Positions 41,050 to 53,115 of a DNA stretch of 64,000 bases are shown one piece after another. The translations under genes were made by a program, and so were the position numbers. This stretch comes from Ophioceras dolichostomum. Taxonomy: Eukaryota; Ascomycota; Sordariomycetes; Magnaporthales; Ophioceraceae. Where the stretch lies: assembly GCA_003049485.1 (NCBI GenBank), contig PYST01000093.1:52097-116096 (forward strand), given 5' to 3'. The notes under the pieces were generated by a model that saw only the letters and a list, made by a program, of their open reading frames with translations, had not been told where the DNA came from and ran no database searches. The stretch's first letter is position 1. Every line of letters starts with the position of its first letter.

Positions 41050-44000
41050 CTAGCCCAAGCCAGTGGCGGCCTCCCCTCGCGGCGAAGAAGCTGCCGCGTG
41101 CTGCTCGGTCGAAGGACCTACGATGGCAGCATCAGCGTCTGGTTCTTCACCAGCCGTCATCGTCATCGTCGGCGGTCGTGGTGTGCCGCGCGGTGTCTTG
41201 AACTCATCGGCCGTCGGGGATCCGCTGGTACTGCCAACGCCGCCGCCATCGATGCTTTGATCAATGTCGCTGCTCAGGTCGATAGGCAGTGGGGTTTGGT
41301 CGTCCGTAGCCAACGGTGTTGTAGCTGCCGACGTGGCAGTCGACGTGGCAGCACCAGCCGCTGCGGCCTCCAGTCTTTTGCGCTTCCTCTCGACTCTCTT
41401 CTGTTTCGCGGTCTCCTCCTGCTCCTGGTATGCATTCTGCTCCTGAAGCACCAGATCTCTGATTTCGGCCCGCATCTTGGGGGCGTCGACCGTCCAGTCG
41501 TAAATGTCCTTCTTCTGGACGATGCGACGGATGAGCTGGTCCGGGTCCCGCATCAGCTCCTTCATGTACGCGAGGAGGTACACGCCACAGTCCGAGAAGT
41601 TGGTCTGCTCCGGGATGTTCTTGGCCGTGTGTCCGATGGGTGGGATCACCACCTGGACGTCCTTCCGGTGCTTGATCTCCTCCTTAAGGTATTGCTTCAA
41701 GTACCCAACAGCGGGTGAGTGTGGGGAGCCCAACGAGTCGAACGTGATGATCCGCGGCTCCATCTCGGGAGGCAGCTGTGGCTTGGGCGGTTCCTCGTCC
41801 TCCACCAGGTCCACGTGTTCTCTAATCTTTGGCTTCTTAGGTCTTCGGACTGGTGAGGACATGACGACATCACTTTTGACCAGTGAGATGAGTTCGACAT
41901 CATCGATGGCAGCCGTCCTCTTGGCGCTAGCGGCGGCGCTCTCTTCGGGCGCACCATCCTCAATGGTGCTCGGCTCTGGCTCAGCTGTGCGCTTCTCAGA
42001 GGATCCCTCCAACGACATTTGGCTGATGCCCTTCGCGACCGGCGAGACCCGCCGAGAAAATGGTGTCCGCGCGTCCTCGCTCCGCAGATCAGGTTCGCCC
42101 TCGCCATGGGCGGTCGGCTTTTGTACGGCTCCCGCCTCGTCGGGCTGTTTCTCCTCGGTCACCCGAGCCGAAGGCTCACCAGATGCTTCGGGGAGAAGCC
42201 GTTTGGCGTTGCAGATCACTGCCACCCACCAGTGAGTGTGCTCGTTCACAGGGATGATGATGAAGTCGTACGAAAGAAGGTCCACTCGGGAAGTCCAGGA
42301 TTTGACCTGATCATAGTCGATGTTTCTGCCCCTGATAGGCTTCAGCTTCTGGTAGAAGAACGAGTTCTGGAAGTAGAACCGAGAGGCAAGCTTCTTGTCC
42401 GTGTCTTCCAGCTGCCTGTGGAGGTACTGCAGATAGAAGCTGATGATGCTGTCGTTGAGGAACTCGCCCTCGTCAAGGCGACTGACATCTTCTCGGTGCA
42501 CCGTCACACGCGAATAGACGAGGGACATGCGCCAATATTTGTCCCAACCAGGATTCTCCCTCGTCCATTGCGGCGGAAGCGGCGACGGGCTTCTGACGGG
42601 CAAGGGCTTGAAGGAGATGGCGGGACTGATACCTCTTCTCGATCTCAAGGCTCGTGACTCGGGACGTAGCTCGTGAGTAGACTCAAGCCGGGGCCTCTTG
42701 TCTTCCCGAGCGTCGTCCCCCTCAATAACGACGGGCGTGGAATCCGTAGTCGTTGATTCACGGAGCGACCGCTTCACTCCAGCGGGCTTCGTGTTGCTCC
42801 TGAGTCCTGTGGTTGTGGTAGAGGCCGCCGACGCCGGCCCTGACGTCCTTTTCCGCATCAGATTGGCTTCCATCAGAGAAAGATCCATGGGGTCGTCGTC
42901 GTGGATTTCCTCGGGGACCTGAGTAGGGCTCCCGACGGGTTTCTCCGGCCGCCGCTTCGCCTGGGTCCGGATTGTGTCCACTTGCTTATCGAACGTCTTC
43001 TTCAGTTCTGCCGCCGTCTTCTCGCTAACCTCTGGCTCTCGGTTGCTGCCCTTCTGCTGGCGAGTCCACGTGACGAGCGCCTGCGCGTCTTCAATCTCCA
43101 GGAACTCAAGCACCCACAAGGGACCGAGCTGGCCTCCCGCTGGAGCTCCGAAGGTGCTATGCTTGAGGCAGATTAAATTGCTGCTCGGGTTGAAGGATAG
43201 GCTTATCATCTTTGATACGTCAACTCGAAGCCAGTCACGATCGGGAGACCGCCCGTTTCCCCTCATCAAGGGCACACGAAGCGCAATCTCGGAGCCCCTC
43301 CCCTCCTGGGTCAAGACTTGGGCCGTGTCGGTGTAGTAGAAGGGCTGGCAGGCAGCCCTTGTGACTAGGAAACGGATCCCACTCTCTGGAGAAGCGGTTG
43401 ATTTCCCCGGGCGTGCAGCGAAGGTGGGCTGGATGTCCCCGCGCGTGGAGAGGCTCTGGCTAGTAGTCTTCGTGGGCAAACCGTTCTTAAGCCGTCTCGC
43501 AGGTCGTTTTGGAGTCGGCGCAAAGTCCGATCCTATGAGTTCGTCGGCACTATTATCGCGAGCGTGTTTCCGGCTAAGTGGAGGAATTCGAACCTCGAAT
43601 GCCTCGGCTTCGCCGGTCAGGTCAATAGGCCCGGACACGGGCGGTTTTGGGCGCCTGAGAGGCGTGGGCTTGGCGAAGGCAAGTTCGTCATCGTCGTCGT
43701 CGTCGAGGTCTTTGATGGAGTCCTGGGACAACTCAAGTTTCGAGCTCCGCTTCTCGCGCTCCGAATAGAGGACGGCCCGCGGCCTGCCAGCCACGGTGGC
43801 AATATGGTTGCTAGGCCGGCGGCGGGACCTGCGCATCCTCGATACGTCTGTATGCTTCTCAACCTGACGGAACTCGGAGACGCGCGCTGTGGTCGTCCGC
43901 TCACCCGCACCTGGGCTTTCATGCTCGGTGCGGGAGCCACTATCGAGGGAGAGAACGCTGTGTTGACTACTAGCGGACAGTGGAACAGGCGCGAAGCTGG

Positions 44001-44241
44001 CTTGGGAGTAGGGTTGGGAGTACTGGAGTCGATCAACAGTACTGGGACCATTGGGCACCCTCTTAGGGCGTCCTCGTCCTCGCTGACCTGAAAATGCGTC
44101 CTCCCTCGGGCTCTGTGACCGGTAACCCCCGTTAACATTTCGCTGAGACGGTTTCGATCCGATGGTATCTATAGGAGAAAAGCCCATGCGATCCTGTTCG
44201 CTAGAGTCAGCATCTTCGCCGCCAGAAGACTTACGCATCAT
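41050..44241 (-). CDS. ULP2: Ulp2/SENP6-7-type SUMO protease
   Basis: Single-exon model of 1063 aa. The C48 cysteine-protease domain spans about residues 610-930: FLNDSIISFYLQYL, the catalytic His in NEHTHWWVAV (about 668), Asp in ITFDSLG (about 833), and Gln and Cys in PEQTNFSDCGVYLLAYM (about 880). About 150 residues of Ser/Glu-rich sequence are inserted between the His and Asp strands, a feature of the Ulp2/SENP6-7 branch. The N-terminal half is basic and disordered, with a conserved-looking ordered block at about 285-400 (GIRFLVTRAACQPFYY to LWVLEFLEIEDAQALV). Ulp2 enzymes dismantle poly-SUMO chains in the nucleus. An alternative 5' end uses ATG at 44291 and a 68-nt intron 44261-44194 (GTAGGT, GCTGAC branch, ACAG), giving 1057 aa. 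The true 3' end is uncertain (see 40258-41049). Confidence 0.88.
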   Translation of the reverse strand: MMRKSSGGEDADSSEQDRMGFSPIDTIGSKPSQRNVNGGYRSQSPREDAFSGQRGRGRPKRVPNGPSTVDRLQYSQPYSQASFAPVPLSASSQHSVLSLDSGSRTEHESPGAGERTTTARVSEFRQVEKHTDVSRMRRSRRRPSNHIATVAGRPRAVLYSEREKRSSKLELSQDSIKDLDDDDDDELAFAKPTPLRRPKPPVSGPIDLTGEAEAFEVRIPPLSRKHARDNSADELIGSDFAPTPKRPARRLKNGLPTKTTSQSLSTRGDIQPTFAARPGKSTASPESGIRFLVTRAACQPFYYTDTAQVLTQEGRGSEIALRVPLMRGNGRSPDRDWLRVDVSKMISLSFNPSSNLICLKHSTFGAPAGGQLGPLWVLEFLEIEDAQALVTWTRQQKGSNREPEVSEKTAAELKKTFDKQVDTIRTQAKRRPEKPVGSPTQVPEEIHDDDPMDLSLMEANLMRKRTSGPASAASTTTTGLRSNTKPAGVKRSLRESTTTDSTPVVIEGDDAREDKRPRLESTHELRPESRALRSRRGISPAISFKPLPVRSPSPLPPQWTRENPGWDKYWRMSLVYSRVTVHREDVSRLDEGEFLNDSIISFYLQYLHRQLEDTDKKLASRFYFQNSFFYQKLKPIRGRNIDYDQVKSWTSRVDLLSYDFIIIPVNEHTHWWVAVICNAKRLLPEASGEPSARVTEEKQPDEAGAVQKPTAHGEGEPDLRSEDARTPFSRRVSPVAKGISQMSLEGSSEKRTAEPEPSTIEDGAPEESAAASAKRTAAIDDVELISLVKSDVVMSSPVRRPKKPKIREHVDLVEDEEPPKPQLPPEMEPRIITFDSLGSPHSPAVGYLKQYLKEEIKHRKDVQVVIPPIGHTAKNIPEQTNFSDCGVYLLAYMKELMRDPDQLIRRIVQKKDIYDWTVDAPKMRAEIRDLVLQEQNAYQEQEETAKQKRVERKRKRLEAAAAGAATSTATSAATTPLATDDQTPLPIDLSSDIDQSIDGGGVGSTSGSPTADEFKTPRGTPRPPTMTMTAGEEPDADAAIVGPSTEQHAAASSPRGEAATGLG

Positions 44242-44291
44242 CCATCTTGACGAGCACCTACCAATCGCATCTTCGACGACGCCCCCGCCAT

Positions 44292-46245
44292 GTCGACCGA
44301 CTCCAGCACCTCTAGCAAAGGAAGAATGTTCGCTTCTCCGGGTCCTGGCTCGGGCCTATGGTTGTCGAGAGTGAGCTAGCTGAACAGCGGGCTGAACAGG
44401 ACCCCAAGAGGTGGCCGGATGGGGACAGACGCACCGTGGTTGACAGGGAGGGTTTTCCCGATCAGAGCTGCGCTCGCTGCGCAGGGGTTCGGGTTCCTCC
44501 GAGTCTTCCTCATGAACGACAGGCGTGGATTCGTTCCTGCCATGCCGGTTAGGTGCAGTCCCGCTACCAAATAACAGCTGGAGACGTGAAATTATGTTCA
44601 TGGCCAAGCGAAGTGAATACCATCGTTTTCCCAAGTTACGCGGGTCCTGCCAGGCACCGGAGCTGACGGTGACAGTCGGTCGAAGCGGAAGTGAATGTCG
44701 TTGGCGTACGAATGTGGGGTGGAAGACCTGGTTCGGAATGCGAAATAAAATGTTAGTGGTGCCCGAGTTTCTCGAACAAAGAATATTCGCGCGGGTGGTG
44801 CTTACTGCAGCTGCCCGACACTTCAAATATCGCCTTCGCGAGCGGTGGCGGGCTGGCGACGAAGCCGTAGAGAGTCGGCAGTGTGGGCGTCTTGGTTGTG
44901 ACTGGAGGTCACGCTTGGGCGAGATCCAGTGGCCTCGTGAACCTTTTTTCCTGTTGGAGCAGGAAGGCACACTGAGCACTTGGGCACATCAACCAATTGG
45001 GTGTCAATTTCAGGCCGGGTGGGTGGGTCGAGCCTGTAATTATGGTGCTCAGGCGGCAGCCTTGCAGCGAGGAAACAGCGACCCCTGCACTATCTGACCA
45101 GTGACTGCTCCAGCTACCAGCGCGCTTTTCCATCCCCCGTGCTTTGGCACCAAGACGGCAAGAACTCTTCCCGTCATCACTTCCCCAGAATCATCTGTTT
45201 CCCGAAGTTCCTTCCTGGGAGACGGGCCGGTTGCCGTGTCACTCTTTCCGGTGATCCATTTTGTTTCCCTCATTCTGCCGACTGACAGGCACAATAAAAC
45301 GAGCATTAATAGCTCCATCTTCTCGCACAACTAGATGTGATCACGGTTTGGACAACTTCTAATATTGTCTGTCTCAGTAGGTACCTAGAAAGACTCCTCG
45401 CTGCCTAGCCATTGAATAAACCTCCCCTTCCTCTGACCACGACCCATCATGTAAACCCAGGCTCGCTTGTAGGCAGCCGCTTGGCTACATCTCTCTCACT
45501 TTACATAGAAGCTACGAATAGACGCCCTCAGAAGATCGAATAGAACCGTCATGGCCTCCGTGGATACCACCCACGATGAAGCGCACTACAGGATGCAAGG
45601 GCGTAGACATCGAGATGAGCATTGAATGGACTTTAGGTTCCACGGTCATAGATATATTCACTCCTAAGAGGGCGTAACCGTCCGAACTCCCATGAACACA
45701 ACGCACGGGCTTCCAAAAGTGATACAATAGCAACCTCAGAGAATACAATAATACTAGACCTGCGAATCGAACAGCAGATCGAATTTGGTTTTCTCCCCCA
45801 GCAAGCGCACTGGGTGCAATTCAGAATCTTTACGATAATTATTCAGAATAATAAACAAGAACAAGTAATTCCCTTTCAATAGAACAATACCAAGCCTCGA
45901 ACTTCCTCCATCTCCACGCAGACTCGATATTACCCTACCTCGACCTAATGACGCCGTTTGCTATTCTACTTCCCGCACGCACACGCCAGACAGCACCAAG
46001 TCAGTACATCTTCCTCTTGCGTATCGTGATCACTTTCTCTTACTGGATATCTCTCGCTCTCACGAATATTTCTTGGTGTTTCCCTTTTTCTTCTATTCTC
46101 GCTCTCTCTTTCTCTCTATCTCTCCTCGTCTCCCTTGTCTCCTCTTTCCCCGTTTGGGTCTCAAGTGTCAACACGTGATCGAGCGATCTACCTAAGCCTT
46201 TCAGCCTCCGCACCTTATTCCCCTGCCTGCGTGGCTGACACAGCA
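44292..46245. other. Divergent spacer between the SUMO protease and the HDA2/3 gene
   Basis: Must carry both promoters. A CT-rich leader precedes the plus-strand gene (46040-46160). A minus-strand frame covering 44356-44979 (with a possible start MNIISRLQLL at about 44602) lies directly upstream of the protease; I could not splice it into the protease frame and list it only as a candidate leader. AT-rich sequence occurs at 45820-45890. Confidence 0.5.
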
Positions 46246-48135
46246 ATGTCAAGCCCCAGACCCATACTAACTCCCAGCAGCACCAGCCTGCAGCAGCACC
46301 AGCAGCGGCGGTCGTCGCGTTTGTCCGGCCGCAGACCCGCGACCGAGCCCGAGCCACCACCGCCCCACGCCTCCCGAGACGACAAAGAGCGGCGAGACCG
46401 GAGGTCGGCGTCAATGCCCAAGCAGCCGAGAGCCTCCACAACAAGTACGGCGGCTCCTCAGCCCAAGACCTCGCGGACTAGGAGGACGACGAAGGCGGCG
46501 AAGAAGAAGAAGAAGAGGAGGAGTGAGGGTGCCTGGTTCGCTGTCAACACCATCCTCGACGACCGCATCTTTGAGGGGGAGCTCCAGTACTTCGTAGACT
46601 GGGAACCGGACCAAAAAACCGGCGAAGAATACCCTCCCTCCTGGGTAAGGTCGCCTTTTTTTTTCTTTTTTTATGGCATGTTTCTGTGTGGTTTATTTGC
46701 CCCGCCGCCACAGTTCAGTCGCTGAATTCTGTTTCTGTTTATGACAGATTCCCGCAGTCTTAGCAAACGAACCACTGCGCAACTATTACGAGGAGAAGAA
46801 GAAGAAGGCCGCTTCCCTCGCAGCAGCAGCAGAATTAGCAGCAGAAGGAGCAGCCAAGAGAGCCGCCCCAATAGACGACGACGACGACGCTGAGGACGCC
46901 GAGGAGCCGCCGGCGAAGAGGCAGAAGACATCGCCCTTAGCCAACAAGCCTTCCGTTGAGCCGCTAAGTCCCCGTGGTGAGGACATCACAATCCTCCTCG
47001 CTCCTCACAGCCAATTCGATCCTGAGGAGTATCTCAAGTTCTCCCAGTCTTCGTCCTACGGTCCCCCGTCGTCTTCCCAGCACGGCGCCGCGGCGGAAGC
47101 GGAAGCGGAAGCGGAAGCCTCCCAGAAGAGCGCCATCCCGGATTCGCAGCCCACGTGCGGCAGCGCAATCTCGCAGAGGAGCGGCCCTTCCCAGAACGAG
47201 GCTTCGCAGAGCCAGCTGCTCCCTGAGGCCAGCCAGGTTCCTCCAACCCAGGAGGACGCCGAGCCGGAGCACACCCAGCCGCAGGAGACCCAGCCGGAGG
47301 ACACCCAGCCGGAGGGCACTCAGCCGGAGGGCACTCAGCCAGGGCCTCAGTTCGATACTGGTTGTGAGGTCGCCGAAGCGTCGGCTCTGTCGGTCGTCGA
47401 GAGCTCTGCCGCCGAGCCTGTGCAGTCGACCACAGAGCGACCCGCCGAGCAGGCCATAGAGCAATCCGCAAAGGAGGCCGACAAGCAACCAGAAGAGCAA
47501 CCCGAGGACCGGCCAGAAGAGCAGGCTGAAGGCCAGCCAGAGGAGCAGGCCGAGGAGCAAGTCGCAGAGCAGCCGGACGAGCAGGCTGAAGAGGAGGCCG
47601 AAGAGGAGGCCAGAGAGCAGGCTGCCGAGCAGCCCACAGAGGCAGAGCAATCGGAGGAGCAGCCCGCAAGAGAACCTCTCCCAGTCTCTGAGCAGTCCAC
47701 AGGAGAACCTCTCGCCGTCTCGGAGCAAGTTAATGGCTCTACGGGAACAGATATCCCGTCACGACAGCCAGATATTCACTCGGAGATTGGTATTCACTCT
47801 GGCGACGAAGGCCTGGCCATTGGCTCTGGTTCTGACCGAAGTGTTACGCCCCACTTCCTAACCCAGGAACCCTTCGATCCGCATTCGCCGCTCAATCGGA
47901 GTTGGAGCACCTCCCAAAGCTCGCAGATCAGCCAACCAGAGCCAGAGGAAGACGAAGAGGGCGACAACAGCAGCTCGACACAGCAGCCTCAACAGGCTGC
48001 GGAAGCCGCAGAAAGAGCAAGCCTCGACCCGCCAGTGGCATTCGACGGCAGCGCCGTCCAAAATTCGAGTGAGTTATTACATTCGGCTCAGGTAGACCGT
48101 GGTCATTCCGGCCTTGTCGACGACAACACTGACGA

Positions 48136-48174
<39 letters not shown>

Positions 48175-51100
48175 GTACCCCGACGACATTTTCGTCGACT
48201 GGCCTGGCTCTATTTCGGAGTCCTTCGTTCCCAGCGTTCAGTTCGCCAGCCCGCCCTCCATACGCAGGGTGTCTTCTCATTCCGATTCTCATTCCAAGCC
48301 ACAGGCCCCCGCGAGCAGCAGTTCTGATCTGCGCATCCCGGAAACGTCAAGCCCGCTGAGAGGCACTCCCATCGCCGTTGAGAATATGAACAACAGCATG
48401 GAGGGCTCCCTTACCAACATCGGCGGCAGCGCCGCGTCCCCCAGCCCTGCTCGTATGGCGCCGGCTTCACCGCAGCCAGGTCCTCCTTCCCGAGCACCAG
48501 AACCTTCAACCACGACGCCTACTCCCTCACTGAGTCTGAAAGAGGCCCTTTTCAAACGCCAGGCACAGATTTACGCGGGGAGCAAATTGGGGCCAAATGA
48601 CGAGTTTGCGCGGCGTGCTGCTTCCTTTGTGCCAGGATTTGTTTACGACCCCTCCGCCTCGTCGGCCAGCCAATCGTCCGCGTCACCGTCGCAAGGTCCC
48701 GCACACAACAAAGGCAAAGACGACGACAACGCCATCCCTCCTGTTGTCCAGCGCGCGAACGGTCCTTCATTAAATCTTAGCCCCACAGAGGCTCCCGAAC
48801 CCGAACTTTCGCCGCCGCTGCCGTCCGTCACCGAGTCGATCCCCCACATGCACTCGCAAGCTCTTTCGTCCGGCCCTCTCGCTCTCGTGGATCTCGCGCC
48901 CGCGTCAGAGCCGATGACAATCGCACCTTCTGCCCTCGGACTGCCCACGGCGACATCGCAGGCGGAGACTTCCGAGCCCGACCTGCTTCAGGCGCCCATC
49001 TTGATCGACGACTCGTCCTCCGAAGTCGAAATGGAACTCGACCACGATCACGCGAGCGACAGGGCGGCCTCGGCGGAAGTGGCACCCAGCAGCCTTCGGT
49101 CAAACGAGCACATCATCACTCTCCCCCTGAACACCCACATGCGGCCGTTGTACGCCAGGGCCATTCAAGAAAGGGCCGTTGCTATCGAGGCATTTAGCAA
49201 ATGCTTCACCGACAAATTTAGCGAGCCCGACAAACAGCTGGTTGTCGAGATCGACAATCTTTTTTCGCGACTGCTGGACATCTGCGACCTTCCCGTCCAC
49301 ACCTCCCGCCTCCCTCCCATGTCGCGCGAGCAAAAGGCGAAGCATGGTCTAACCTCCAGCGGAAAGATGAACTTCATCCACGAGCTGATCACCCACCTGA
49401 TGGACACTGAAAAGCACGTCCTCGTCCTGGTGCGCACCGGTCCTGCGTTGGAGTACCTCGACGCAATCTTCGAGACGAGCTACATCCGCCACCGACTCCT
49501 GGTGCCACAAAGCTCCGCCTCCTCCGACAGCAACAACAACAGCGGCAACGAGACCCAGTCCGTCACCGTCACCCTCGCGTCCACCGAGGTCGGCGCCGCG
49601 ATGCTCCCGGCGGACGCTGACATCGTCATCAGCTACGACGAGTCGTCGCGCTCAGGCGAAGACGTGCTCCTGGCGCCTTTCATCGAACGCAGCGCCCTCG
49701 ACGGCGGCCCCGTGATCTTCATCCTCGTGGCCACGTACACCCTAGAGCACATCGACACGGACCCGCGCATGCCCCGCACAATACCCGCGCTCGAGCGCAG
49801 GAACGCGCTCCTCAACGCCGTCTGCAGCATCCGCCACCTCGTGTCGGACGAGGCGTCGGCCAAGGACATCGGCGACCTAGGCAACTCCGACTTCGTCGCC
49901 GCCAACTTCGCCGCCCTGATCCAGGACCCGGCCTACGAGTGGTCCTGGATGCCCCAGGAGATCCCCGATTCGGCGTTCGACTTCTACCTCAGCTCGCAGT
50001 CCAACAACGGAGACGAGGACGGGACCGTGGATGCTTCTAGCGACCGAGCCGGGCCGTCGGCAGCTTCAGTCCCTCTTCGTCGGAAGCGCGACGATCTCGT
50101 ATGTCTCACTTAAACCATCACTACTTTAATCCTTGTTCGTTCTAGTGACTAACAGACCCTCGTACAGGATGACGGTGACGCAGACAACAACGGAAACGCC
50201 AAGCGCACAAAGGTGGTTTCTTCGTCTCTAGAAGAGAGCCGCCGCGTCGTCGCCCTAGACGATGACCTCAAGGCGTTCCTCAACCTTCTGCCACCTGCCG
50301 CCGATGGACCTGAGGTGCCCATTCCCGTGGAGCACCTCGAGCTACTGAGACAGAAGGTACGACCCACAGTCTAATTCCTCTTCCACCTCCTCCCTACGAT
50401 ACCTGTTCATTCATTATTCCCGACGACACTAACCAAAAACCTACCATTCCGTGCGTGCAGAGCATGGATCTAGAGAAAAAACTCAGCGACCGCGTCGCCA
50501 TGGTCGCCCAGCTGAGCAGGCGCGTGACCGAGTACCAAACCACCAACGAGGAGCTCAACTCGACCCTCCGGAAGTTCCAGCCCAAGTTCGTCGAGGCGCT
50601 CGCGGACCGCGGCGCGTTCGAGCGGAAGCACGACGAGATGGCCGGCAAGCTGGAGAAGGCCAACCAGGCCCTGACAAACACCAAGACCGCCGTCGCAGAC
50701 CAAAAACAAGAAATCGCCAACCTGCGCCAGTCCCTCAGCGAAGCTCACTCCCTACTCAAAGAATCGCCCGACAAGGACCTCTCCCGCCTGGGCGCCCTCG
50801 AGCAGCAAGTCCGCGACGACTCCGCCAAGATAGACCACCTCAAGAAGCGCATCCAGTCGGCCGACAAGGACCTCGACTTCATGCGCTCCTCCTACCAGGA
50901 CGCCAGCCGGCGCGCCGCCGAGCTGGGCACCGAGAACCAGGAGCTGGCCGCCAAGATAGAAGACCAGTCCCGGCAGCTGGCCGCGAACCACGCGAGGGTG
51001 CACGAGGCGCAGGCCCGCGGCACGATCAAGGAGCTGCAGAGGCGCCTCGACGAGGAAGGGGCCCGCCGGCGCAACGCCGAGCACGTCGTCGAGCGCATGC

Positions 51101-51483
51101 AGAGGGAGCTGGCGCTGCTGAAGAACGGGCGGCGCGAGACGCGCGGCGCGAGCGTCCCGCGCAGTCCGCGTCTGCCCGGGGCGTCGGCGACGAACGGAGG
51201 TACGCCAAATCGTCCCGCGTCGGCCACGAATAACAGCGGCAGCAACAATGCGGCCTCGTCGTCGTACACGCACACGCTTCCCAGCAGTAGCGGCGCCAGC
51301 AGCAGGGGCGCGTCGCCGTCGTTCGGCGGCGGCGGCAGCGGCGCGGCGTTCGCTGTGCAGGCTGCTGGGTATGATTTTACTGCCCAAGGAGGGGGAGGAG
51401 GATCGGGTTCCGGTGAGGGAGGCGGCCCGTCGTTCCTTAACCCGCCTCCGGGCAGTGCGCGCTGGGGCCACTTGCGGGAGTGA
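46246..51483 (+). CDS. Chromodomain protein with HDA2/3 domain and C-terminal coiled coil
   Basis: Four exons: 46246-46644, 46748-50098, 50168-50356 and 50461-51483, all phase 0, 1653 aa. Residues about 97-155 form a chromodomain-like segment (WFAVNTILDDRIFEGELQYFVDWE, PPSWIPAVLANEPLRNYYEE), split by intron 1. A long disordered region follows with Gln/Glu-rich degenerate repeats (EEQ, TQPE) and an Asp run. At about residues 915-1240 is a region matching the Hda2/Hda3 subunit domain (PLNTHMRPLYARAIQERAVAIEAF, MNFIHELITHLMD, LVLVRTG, ADIVISYDES). Exon 4 encodes a heptad-rich coiled coil and a Gly/Ser tail. Hda2/3 subunits scaffold the class II histone deacetylase Hda1; the chromodomain suggests recruitment to methylated H3. 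Role inferred: heterochromatin silencing. Intron 3 could use an acceptor at 50155 instead of 50167, adding four residues. Confidence 0.88.
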
Positions 51484-53115
51484 TCAGAAGAAGCATGCAT
51501 GCATCAACCAAGCAGAGGAGGGGAAGACCACTGCTAGCTACATCGAGAGCAAATGGGTCGGTTCACAGCTTCAGTCGATCAGCCCAATCCAGTCATGATT
51601 ATGATTACCTTACCCGTTTTCCTCTAGATCGCTTTCTTCTTACTCTCAATCTTTTTATTTTTCGGCTTGTCTATTATCTGTCATGTTTTGTGTGTCTTTT
51701 CCTTCCTCTCTGCTTTCTTACTCCGACTTCTTATTACTCACTTCTCTTCTCCCACTTCGGTGGTTTTGGTTTTTTACCTCCCACCCAGAAAACTGAGCAT
51801 ACATCATCAGTTCATACCGGTATCCATCCATGCCCATATCCCCCCGGCGCAGATCGGCGTTCAGTAGTACCAACGATAATTCAGGGAAGGGAGCCAGCAG
51901 CAGCTTACCATGTTTGGAGTGGCCAGTCAATGATATTCTGTCAGTGTGTCAGTCAGTTCAGAAGTCAGTCCGCCAGCAATAGCAGCAGCGTGAATGAAGC
52001 CAGGATGTCACCCACCAATCGGAATCCTCTGTTTCTACCCCGTTTAGGACCGACAGTTAGTTCATCGGCACACCCTTTCTTCTGATCGTTGTTGCCCATC
52101 TCTTCTTGTACTGCGTTTCTTGCATTTCTTTGTTTCACTGGAGCACCTTGTCCCTCCCCTCCTATCCATCCCCGTTGCGTTCATGGCACCGGAGGAACGA
52201 AGGAATGGGCATCTTAACTTTTCTCGTGTCCTGGAAATAAGAGAGGAGGATTCTTGAGTAAAGAGGAAAGAAAGAATTATGGATATATCTTGGCATGTCA
52301 TCACCCCTTCTCCCATGGCCTTGATACCCCCGTCTCTAGACTTCCGTTCTACTTCTTCTTCTTTTTTCTTTTTTGTTTCCCTTGTGCGATGGCGAGAGAG
52401 AACCCTGTGCGATGAACTAGGTAGATGACTTTACGAAATGAGATACCATGCAGACCTTGGTAGATATTCGAATTGCAAGACTGTCATCCTTCCTATCTGC
52501 CACACCACCTTCATCTAGTCTCCCTGCTCTATTGAGCGCAATGGCTTCCACGGATCTGTCGGCTATGGATGGGCTCAGGGGGGGCTCGTCCCTGACCTTC
52601 TGGAAAGGTATGCAAGACAGCGGAGGCACATGACTTCCTTGTGAACAGGGACCATCTTCTTCTAGCTGTGTGGAATTTACAATGCGGTCTCTTAAGGGGG
52701 TGTGGTACGTATGCCAAACCAGCCGCTCCATGTGTCTGCTAGCTAGGTAATTTCTTTTGGAGAAAATTGGAAACTGGTAGATGGCAAGGTATGGTATGAT
52801 TGAGGGTTTGTTTGGTATCGGGCAGCCCCCTTTTTCTGTCTTTAACAAAGAAGAGTAGTAGTATCCCTCCCTCTTCCCCTTTCTACCCTCAAACACCTAA
52901 TCCCCCATCCCCGAAAGATTTCTATCCCATCGGCAGCAGCAGCACTATCGCACACAGACACAAAGACCAGACACACCCCACTAACAGACGAAAAAAAAAG
53001 ATATAAAGGAGGAGGAAGCTCTTGTGGCTTCTGATTCACATATTTACGAGGGTTGGAGGGAAACTTCTTTTCTTCTTCTTCCAGCAAGGGAGTTAGACTC
53101 GAGTCGACTCCCTCC
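51484..53115. other. Convergent 3' spacer between the HDA2/3 gene and COX6
   Basis: T-rich 3' UTR-like sequence at 51590-51780 and a TTCTTCTTCTTTTTTC tract at 52350-52375. No gene supported; the frames at 51480-52085 and 52417-52896 lack protein-like features. Confidence 0.55.

Noticed and set aside
44356..44979. 207-codon minus-strand frame upstream of the SUMO protease
   Set aside because: Considered as a 5' exon, but every donor/acceptor combination I tried into the protease frame met a stop codon.
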